A DNA stretch of 64,000 nt from Canna indica. Lineage: Eukaryota > Streptophyta > Magnoliopsida > Zingiberales > Cannaceae. A program made the translations under genes and the position numbers. The first letter of the stretch is position 1. Each line of letters opens with the position of its first letter. The stretch covers positions 44,428,501 to 44,492,500 of the forward strand of contig CP136890.1 of NCBI GenBank assembly GCA_034359265.1, in the 5' to 3' direction. This document shows, in pieces, positions 55,540-64,000 of this stretch. The notes under the pieces were generated by a model, which ran no database searches, had not been told where the DNA came from, and saw nothing but the letters and a program-made list of their open reading frames with translations.

Positions 55540-56522
55540 CTCACTCCCCTCCCCCTCTCCCCTATCCCCTCTCCATTTACTGAGTGTCCTTAATCGATTG
55601 AGGACAGCTTTGTTTTTGCTATCTCAGATCATTTTCTGATTAGCTTTAATCATGATTCGGATCATTTTCCATCTCCCGGTATTACTAATTCATAATATGC
55701 CATGTATGATTTTGTTTTCTTTTGATGTGTGATTGATTTTGATCTTGAGTTTATGTGATATATCATGTATCCTTGTTCATTTTATTAAAAATCATGTCCA
55801 ATTCATAATAGGCTTTATGATTTTGTTTCATGTTGAGGTTCAATTGATTAAACCTTATTTTTTCATCTCCCGGTATTGATTTTGATATTGAGTTTAAAAA
55901 TATATTAAAATCTAGCAATGCCTAGAGTGTCAGGAATAGTTTGATTCTGGTGATATGCTAACTTGGGTGATAGATTAATTTCCATAACTTGTACGTATAC
56001 ACTTGTATGGGCATAAGTTTAATTAGTTTGAATTATTCTTGTAGATGCTGATTGAGTGTAAAGGTGTTGAAAGATCACCGTAGTCTTGTGCAGTTTCATT
56101 TGCAACATTAAAATTATTGTAGAATATTTAGAGCTAAAATTTCATAGGGCTATCTATTTCTTTTAGTGAAAAAATAGCTTGTATTTTTTTTAAGGAGAAA
56201 ACCATCCCTCAAGTCATGTTGAACTCAGTACTAGGTAAAGGATGCAGTGCACTCCTAACTAGGAGCCCGAGAACAACCATGTTCTCTCGGATGGGTAGAA
56301 TCTTTATTTACCCCTAGGAAAACTTAGGACTAAGCCTTACATCTGAAAGGTAAAAGAAACTGAGGCTAGCATCTAAATAGTTTAACATCGATGCTTCCTT
56401 TAAGTGTTTAATATTTATTAGCTCAGCTTTCAATAGACACTTCCAGGAATAGAATAGGCTTGATATGATTTTGTCGTTTATGACCATTTGATTTTTTTTC
56501 TTTTCGTCGTTAAGTAAAATCA
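55540..56522. other. Spacer upstream of the first plus-strand TNP2 relic
   Basis: T-rich, non-coding; could be the leader or intron of the transposase gene that follows. The phrase CTCCCGGTATT occurs twice (about 55673 and 55869). Confidence 0.4.
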
Positions 56523-59210
56523 ATGGATAAGGAATGGGTTCAAATGCCGAGATATAGTGTGGAGTATATCAATGGTGTGCAATGTTTCCTACATTTTGCT
56601 TATAATAAAGGAATGCCTCAGGGAGGATAGATTTTATGCCCTTGTGCTAAATGTGGTAATGGTCGTTGGTTAACAAAAGATGCAATATTTGAATATTTGA
56701 TAGACTATGGATTTCTAAAAGGCTACACTATTTGGGTAAACCATGGTGAGGAGTTAACAATGCCCATAGAGAAGGATGACATCAATGATGGAGAGAATTG
56801 CATGGATGATATGGATGCACTGTTGCATGATAGATTTAGAGAAGTGGCAGAAGAAGATGGAGTTACAGAGGGGCCTAATGAAGATGCCAAAAAGTTTTAT
56901 AATTTATTAGAGGAGGAAAACAAGGAATTGTACCCCGGTTGTAAAAATTTCTCTACTTTGTCCTTCATCATTCGGTTATATTTGATGAAGTGTCTCTTTG
57001 GCTGGAGTAATGTGTCATTCAATGCACTCTTAGAGCTACTAAAAGAAGCTATGCCAGATTTAAATATCCCCCAATCTTTTAATAAAACAAGAGCCATGAT
57101 AAGGGACTTGGGCCTTGATTATAAAAAGATTGATGCTTGTCCCAATAATTATATGTTATATTGGAAAGAGCATGAGAAAGACAAGTCTTGTCATCTTTGC
57201 GGTGCTTCACGGTGGGTTGAGAATTCTCAGGCAGAGAATGAGCTAGAAGATCCCAAGCAAGGCCATAAAGTAGCAGCTAAAGTTTTAAGACACTTCCCGT
57301 TAATTCCTAGACTTCACAGGTTGTTCATGTGTGAGAGGACTGCAGAATTAATGAGGTGGCATGAGGAAGAGCGGACAAGAGATGGGAAGTTAAGGCATCC
57401 TGCTGATGGCGAAGCATGGAAAGACTTCGATGAGCATTATCCTGATTTTGCTAGTGACCCACGCAACATAAGACTTGGGTTGACTAGCGATGGATTCAAT
57501 CCATATAGGACAATGAGTATTTCTTATAGTATATGGCCGGTAATAGTTATGTTGTACAACCTTCCACCATGGTTATGTATGAAGTCGGAGTATTTTATGT
57601 TGTCCTTAATTATCCCTGGACCACACTCTCCCAGGACTAATATTGATGTGTACTTGCAACCATTGGTTGAAGAGTTAAAAATTGTGCAGGAGCTAGGAGT
57701 AGACACATATAATGCTTCAAAGAATCAAACTTTTAAGTTGCGAGCAGCGCTTTTATGGACTATTAGCGACTTTCCTAGATATGCTATGTTGAGTGGTTGG
57801 AGCACAAAGGGAAAATTAGCATGTCCATCTTGTAATTATAACACAAATTCAGTTTACCTAAAGCATTGTCGAAAGATGTGTTATATGGATCACCGTGTTT
57901 TCTTGCCGATGAGTCATAATTATAGAAGAAACACACGGGATTTCAATGGAAAAGAAGAACATAGGCCTGCTCCTATTTTGTTAGAAGGGACACAGATCTT
58001 GGACTTGTTGCAAGACTTTGTCAATTAATTTCGGAAGATGCAAAAGAAAAGCAATGGTCCTTGGAAGAAGAAGTCTATTTTTTTTTAATTGTCATAATGG
58101 AAGCATAATAGACTACGACATAATCTTGATGTCATGCATATTGAAAAGAACATATTTGACAATGTGATAGGTACTTTATTGGACATAATGGGGAAGACAA
58201 AAGATCATGTTTAATGCTCGTTTAGATTTGCAAGAGTTGGGAATTAGAAAGAAACTTCATCCAAACCCAATGGATCAAGGCAAGAAAGTAAAGTATGCAA
58301 AAGCATGCTTTAACATGAAAAAAAGGAGAAGTCTATTTTCTGTGGTGTTCTCAAGGAAGCAAAATTGCCTGATGGTTGTGCAGCAAATATTTCAAGATGT
58401 GTTCACCAAGATGGTTTGAAAGTCTCAGGATACAAGAGTCATGATGCTCATTTCATGCTACACTACTTGCTGCCAATAGCAATGATTAGCACACTTCCTC
58501 ACCAAGTGGCCTACCCTTTAATACGTATATGTTCTTTTTTTCGTTCCATATGTCAAAGAGTTATTGATGTGAACGATTTAGAGATCTTAGACTTTGAAAT
58601 TGCTGAAACACTTTGCCAACTAGAGAGGATTTTTCATCCTTCATTTTTTGATGTAATGCTTCATTTGCCTATTCACCTACCAAATGAGATAAGATTGGGT
58701 GGTCCTGTTCATTCTCGGTGGATGTATTCACCAGAAAGAGAGTTGGGAAAGTTGAAGGCTTATGTGCGCAATAAAGCTCGTCCGAAAGGTCCAATAGCTA
58801 AGGGTTACTTGGTTGAGGAATGCTTGACATTTTGCTCAAATTATATGAACTCTAATGTGGAGACACGGTGGAACAGAGTGACAAGGAATGCTGACACATG
58901 TGAGTCTTTTGATGCTAAACTATAGTTTTTTTTTACCCATGGGTCGTCCTATAGGAGGGAAAAAAAAAGGTAATTTATTTTCGATGGACAACAATGAGAA
59001 GAACCAAGCTCACCAGTATATCTTTTTCAATTGTGATGAAGTTCAGCCTTACATTAGGTAAATAACTATTCTTTGCTCTTAAAAATTTATTTATAAACTC
59101 AATTGAATGATTGTTGTAACAAAATAATTTTTATGTAGTGAACATGAGACTATCATAAATCAGAAGAGAGGAAGAAAGTGGACCAAAGCAAAAAGTTTCC
59201 CTAATTTCTG
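56523..59210 (+). pseudogene. TNP2-like CACTA transposase A, degraded
   Basis: ATG at 56523 begins MDKEWVQMPRYSVEYINGVQ, the transposase-associated domain; a TAG at 56628 interrupts it, then ILCPCAKCGNGRWL continues in the same frame. A 443-residue open stretch to 58027 has LRHFPLIPRLHRLF, RLGLTSDGFNPYR, VMLYNLPPWLCMKSEY, LRAALLWTISDFPRYAMLSG and KLACPSCNYNT, the TNP2 core. After a stop and frame changes near 58028, 58200 and 58370 come HNLDVMHIEKNIFDN, the DUF4218-type block (DAHFMLHYLLPIAM, LPNEIRLGGPVHSRWMY) to 58925, and pieces of the last domain near 59000-59210 (VYLFQL-type start, RGRKWTKAKSFPNF). It is the best preserved transposase in the window but still broken. Inverted-repeat ends were not found. 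Confidence 0.9.
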
Positions 59211-59910
59211 TTGGTGTTCTGTTGATGTTTCTTTTCCGATTAGAGTTTTAAGTTTCCTTTTAGCTATTGGTTATATATGTTGGGAATGTATATATATATA
59301 TACAAATTATAGGGCAGAAATATATATGATGTTGTTCCCCTGGCAAAAATATATATGATGTTGTTCCTCTAGCACAAATATATCAAAGTTTTAAGTTTTC
59401 TTTTAACTTTTGTTGTCAATAATACCTACTCACCACTTTTAAGTTTGGTATCAAGTGATGCTACCATCCTACTAAAATCTCAAGTGACTTGATCAAATAA
59501 AAAGTGAGCATTTTAATGCTGAAAATTGAACAGGAGTTTGATTAGGAGATGAATTGCAGTAAACACTTGAAAGACCTAACTTAAGATCCTTAACACCATC
59601 ATGTACATGTAAAATAATTTTATAGAGGACTGTGTTATTTTCATGACACATAGATGAGAAAAATATTTACTTGCAGGAATAGAAAATTTCAAAATATTGT
59701 ATTATTTTTTAGATAATGTTCTAACATCCTGGAGTTACTTTGGATGTATGGGGAAACTAAATCTAATTGCAATTATACTTCCTCATCCAAATACCACCTC
59801 CACAAAACAAGTAAATCCAAGATTTTGTGTTCTATATACCATTCCCCATTCTAATAATGTTTTTTTTTCTTTATTTATGTGTTCCTGTGAGATTTTTCAG
59901 AATTAAGAAT
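59211..59910. other. AT-rich spacer between the two TNP2 relics
   Basis: Contains a short (TA)n, two copies of ATATATGATGTTGTTCC (about 59320 and 59350), and nothing coding that I can support. Confidence 0.45.
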
Positions 59911-62231
59911 ATGGATAAATCTTGGATCCGTCTCACGAGAAGAGCTAGCACTGATTATATAAGGGGCACTTTGGATTTTTTGAAGTTTGCATTTGAAAAA
60001 TCGTCAAAAGATGGACAAATATTATGCCCTTGCGTGAGTGAGGTACGTAAATGCATATTGGGATTTCGAAAAGGATGTATATAACCATATCATATGTTAC
60101 AGGTTCCTTAAAGGTTATGTACGGTGGATTTTTCATGGGAAAAATTCCGAACCCTCTACTTCCACCAACCAGACTTCTGAAGATCAACAACTGGGATTTC
60201 AAGACGATATGCACGACTTGGTGCATGATGCATTTTTTGTGCATGCGCAAGAAAACACGGGAGACATGAATATTAATAATGCTAATGCTCAATTAGGGGA
60301 TGACCTAGGGATGGAAATACTTGGGGGAAACTCCGCAAGTGCATTTTTTGATTTACTTAGAGATGCTAAGCAAGAGTTATACCCGAACTATGGAAAATTT
60401 TCTAAGCTCTCAGGCATTGTGCAACTTTATCATTTAAAGTGTCTTAACGGATGGAGTAACAAGTCATTTTCCATGTTGTTAGAACTCTTAAATGATATGT
60501 TGCCAGAGGATAACACATTGCCGAGGTCTTTATCTGAGATGAAAAAAATTATTTCAAGCTTAAGTCTAGGGTATGAGAAGATTCATGCATGCCCTAACGA
60601 TTGTATGTTGTTCTAGAAAGACAAAGAAAATGAAGAAACATGTTCAAGTTGTGGTTCTTCCAGATGGAAAGAAAGCATATGTGACTTGGAAGATGACAAT
60701 CAAGGCACTTCCAAGAGAAAGAAGAAAGCTACAAAAATCTTGCGTTGGTTTCATTTGAAACCGAGACTACATAGATTATTCATACATTCAAAGACTGCAT
60801 CTTTGATGAAATGGCATCAAGAAGAACAAACAAAGGATGCGTTGTTGAGCCACCTTGCTGATTCCAAGGCATGGAAGCAATACCCTAACTTCTCCTCTGA
60901 GCCTCAAAATGTCCGATTGGGTTTGGCTTCTGATGGGTTTAATCCATTCAAGACAATGAATGTCACTCACAGCACTTGGCCTGTCATACTTATACCATAC
61001 AATTTACCTCCTTGGGTGTGCATGAAACAACCTAATTTCATATTGTCATTGCTTATTCCAGGTCTAAAAAGTCCAGGTGATAAATTTGATGTATATATGC
61101 AACTTCTGATTGAAGAATTGAAAGATTTATGAAATGAGGGTGTTGAGACTTTTGACACCTCAACAAATGAAAGCTTTCAGATGCACGCTGCATTGATGTG
61201 GACCATTAATGATTTTCTTGCATATGCGAGTTTGTCGGGATGGAGCACTATAGGAGAGTATGCTTGTCCTTCTTGTGGCTTTGATACGGTGTCCAAATGG
61301 CTCAACCATAGCAGAAAGTATTGCTATATGGGACATCAACGATGGCTAGATCATAATCACATGTTTCGATATGATGGGAACTCTTTTGATGGAACCCAAG
61401 AATTTAGAAGTGCACCTGAACCGGCTTCTAGAAGTTCAGTATTAGAACAATTAGAGTGATTAAGAGATTGGGGAAGTGAGGATTTGACTCGAGGTTGGAA
61501 GAAAAAGAGTATTTTCTTCAATTTGCCTTACTAGGATCGAGTATCATCTCTTGTGTCATAACCTCGATATGATGCATATTGAGAAAAATGTTGCTGATAA
61601 TATTCTTGGTACACTATTAGGACAAGAAAAATCAAAGGATAACTATAAATCAAGATGTGACCTCCAACAAATGGGCCTAAGGAGTGAACTTTATCCAAAA
61701 AGTCGCCTAGGTTCTAATGCCACGTACATGCCCAAGGCTTGTTACCAGATGACTTTGCAAGAGAAATTTAGCTTTCTGAAAGTTTTGAAAGAGATAAAAG
61801 TTCCCGATGAGCTTACATGCAACCTTTCACGTTGTGTGATACTCAATCAACGTAAGCTCATTGGCCTTAAAAGTTATGATTATCATGTTTTAATGCAAGA
61901 GTTTCTTCCTATTGCAATACGTGGGTCATTGCCTGATAGTGTGAGCTCGGTTATTATTCGATTATGCCATTATTTTAAGAAGATTTGCTCTAAAGTTCTT
62001 GATGAAAGTCAATTTGACCGACTTCAATCTCAAGTTGCTCTCATATTATGTGAGCTGGAAAAAATATTTTCCCTGTCTTTTTTCACTAGCATGGTGCATT
62101 TAGTTGTTCATTTAGCAGCTGAGGCAAAAGTGGCAGGATCAGTCATGTACCGATGGATGTATCTTATTGAAAGATATATATTGTTGTCACAAAATTTTAT
62201 TTTTATAGTTTTGGCTAATATTAAATTTTAA
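59911..62231 (+). pseudogene. TNP2-like CACTA transposase B, degraded
   Basis: MDKSWIRLTRRASTDYIRG at 59911 again starts the transposase-associated domain (LCPC near 60027), followed by a frameshift to 60038-60616 (HIICYRFLKGYVRWIFHG, AFFDLLRDAKQELYP, CLNGWSNKSFSMLLELL). A stop follows CMLF, then LRWFHLKPRLHRLF, RLGLASDGFNPFKTM, IPYNLPPWVCMKQPN, a stop after EELKDL, LMWTINDFLAYASLSGW and YACPSCGFDT. 61551-62231 gives HNLDMMHIEKNVADNILGTL and the DUF4218-type block ending AGSVMYRWMYLIER. It has the same orientation and domain order as copy A but diverges strongly from it, so it is a different lineage rather than a recent tandem copy. Confidence 0.9.
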
Positions 62232-62879
62232 AAGGATCATCTCAGTTTGCCTCAAGATTGGTACGATTGTGATTTAATTTTTTACCGAATCAATAGGCAA
62301 AATAAGCTTGGTCATTGCCTCGGTTTTTGTGCGTCTCAACCAGTCAAACTAATACTTTATTAACACAGCCACGTCACCTTCAAAACATCTAATTGGAGTG
62401 CCTCGGTTTTTGTGCGTCTCAACCATGTGTGCATGTTTTAATTGCTTTGACCAGTCAAAACATTCATCTCATACAAAACCTGGTAAAGACGAGCCTTGCC
62501 ACGTCATGCTTTCTTTGACCGAAAATTAAGAGGTGACAGGAATCAAGTCTTCTCGTCTTGATCACGTAATTCGAGGTGCTCAAATTGAGTTGCATGCTCG
62601 CTGCATGTGGCGCTCCATGTGCAGCGCACATGCTGCAAATGGCGTCATCAATTTGAGGTGGGCTCGGCCCACTTGCCTGACCCGTCTGGGCCGGGCCGAG
62701 CCCAACGAATGATTAGGTTCCTTTTTTTTTCTCTTTTTGAATTTAATAGTAATTTGATGAAATGAACTCTGATTTGAGTCCAGTCTAACTAGTTGGATTC
62801 GGTTAGGACCCAATTTGAGTAAACTCCTAACAATTCCTCCTTTTATGAAAATTGGGGCCGATGCAGTCCTCAAAAGTTG
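62232..62879. other. Spacer, no gene recognised
   Basis: Two copies of CCTCGGTTTTTGTGCGTCTCAACCA at about 62317 and 62402 form a short direct repeat. A TGGGCCGGGCCGAGCCC string near 62685 resembles the units of the 50-kb minisatellite. No coding sequence was supported. Confidence 0.45.
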
Positions 62880-63990
62880 TCCTTCTTCCCACAAGGCCCG
62901 TACGAGCCTATGTCGAATCAGTGCTCAAGTGGGCCAAATTAGCTCCCTGTTTGGATTTAGGAACTCACATAGTCCTCCGAGTCTCCTCTTTCATTATGTA
63001 TCTCTGTGAAAGGATTTCCCTGAAAGCAAACTTTATACTTGATTCAGTGTCTGAATTTGTTGTGTTTTGCCTCAAAATCTGGACTGCTTCACGAAAGATG
63101 GATCCGTCCACCTTGTACAAATTATTCAACGTCCTTAGAGTCTTCAGTACCGTGGTGGCTTCATTGTGTACCTCCAAGACTTCTCCTGTAAAGGATATCG
63201 TGTAGCCCCTAGTGTCAAGAACTCCAAGAGACACTAGATTCCTTCCTAGCTTCGGGACATGACGAACATTTGCTAGGATTTTTGTCGAGCCGGCCATCAT
63301 GCAATTTTAATTTCACCATTCCAAATGCAACAACTTTGCAAGGTACGTTGTTGTCAACATGAACTACTCCACCATTGGTGCATCGATAATCCACAAAGGT
63401 CGTCCAGTGTCGAGTCATGTGATAGGAACACACAGAATCCAAGAACCACTCATCAATGCTACATGTGGTTGACATGTTCACCTGCTGACTTTAGATTGCA
63501 TTTTACATGATCAGACATATTAGAAGAAAAAGAAGAAGAATAAGAAGAATAAGAAGAAGAATTTTGACCAGAGGTGTGTAATCACCGACGAGACCGCCGT
63601 CGCCCACGTCATGTCTTAGCAGTGCGTGTGCCATCTGTCACGACCAGTACCTCAACTTTCTCAAAATCTGCATAAGAGGACTCCATATGTGCGTCTTGAC
63701 CCTTATTTTGCTAATACAATATTTTTTTAAGACTGCGACATTTTGACTTAATGTGACCTCGTTTCTTGCAATAATAACAAGTGACATTTGATTTGTTATC
63801 TCCTCCTACTTGATTAGAGTAGAGAGCTTCTCATTTCCCTCCACCAGAGGAATTTATTGTAAGATGTGTGTCCATAAGCACCTTAGACACAAGAACAGTG
63901 ATCACCTGTTCTAGAGTAATAGTAGTCTTTCCAAAAATCATAGTTTTATAAAAAAAATTAAAAGAAGAATGAAGTGAACATAAAAGAATA
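62880..63990 (-). pseudogene. Ty1/copia gag-pol fragment (zinc knuckle and protease region)
   Basis: Read leftwards from the right edge: TLEQVITVLVSKVL, then the gag zinc knuckle CYYCKKRGHIKSKC near 63770-63725 (CX2CX4HX4C intact). The protease region begins EWFLDSVCSYHM at about 63440, where the family has DSG; the catalytic triad residue Gly is Val here. It continues VVHVDNNVPCKVVAFGMVKL, then after a frameshift NVRHVPKLGRNLVSLGVLD, YTISFTGEVLEV and LRTLNNLYKVDGS, the pre-integrase region, ending near 62970. The remaining pol is not found to the left. It is truncated and inactive. Confidence 0.85.
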
Positions 63991-64000
63991 AAGCCTTATC

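Overview
This window is plant nuclear DNA. The evidence is split genes with GT-AG introns, a class B GH9 endoglucanase with a signal peptide, a purine permease relic, and plant-type transposable elements throughout (CACTA/En-Spm, PIF-Harbinger, MuDR, Ty1/copia, Ty3/gypsy, a LINE). The very GC-rich third positions in the GH9 exons and in the purine permease relic suggest a monocot, but the species cannot be named. There are no bacterial-type features and I recognised no tRNA, rRNA or CRISPR.

Layout. 1-2987: probable right-hand part of a CACTA element carrying exon fragments of at least two host genes (a saposin-like aspartic proteinase exon and an unidentified gene). 3557-6007 (minus): the only intact gene, a four-exon GH9 endo-beta-1,4-glucanase of about 527 residues. 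6064-7334: non-coding, with a 38-bp-arm hairpin. 7335-13590: left part of a PIF-Harbinger element with transposase and Myb/SANT-like genes (minus), both damaged. 13600-14370: purine permease pseudogene. About 14567-19542: CACTA element with TNP2 and En/Spm-type second-ORF relics (minus). 19543-29489: AT-rich spacer, retrotransposon LTR ends, a gag-like relic and a copia pol relic. 29490-30604: the rest of the Harbinger body. 30605-41160: Ty3/gypsy chromovirus with two long LTRs, followed by a second primer-binding site and a stub of internal sequence. 41161-48838: MuDR/MULE-type region with a GRF zinc-finger pseudogene, 2.5 kb of GATATC-rich repeats and a MuDRA-like pseudogene lacking its catalytic core. 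48839-49047: another Harbinger-type terminus. 49962-51632: a TIR element filled by a CGGGC-rich minisatellite. 51640-54545: LINE relic and gypsy integrase relic with an LTR. 54546-55540: an LTR end and a 30-bp minisatellite. 56523-62231: two tandem, different TNP2 transposase pseudogenes (plus). 62880-63990: copia gag-pol relic (minus), running towards the right edge.

How it fits together. The window reads as nested insertions. Harbinger sequence stops near 13590 and resumes at 29490 with the same internal repeat, and it is cut again at 30604 by the gypsy LTR. A second Harbinger-like end, flanked by TAA as the left end is, lies at 49047. Most transposon genes carry TAG or TGA stops that a single C-to-T or G-to-A change would produce, as expected for long-methylated silent repeats. 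Only the GH9 gene looks able to make a normal protein. I found no convincing new multi-gene system. The most unusual signals are the nested architecture, gene-fragment capture by CACTA, a pair of short hairpins with compensatory base changes, a tandem duplication inside one gypsy LTR, and minisatellites inside transposons.
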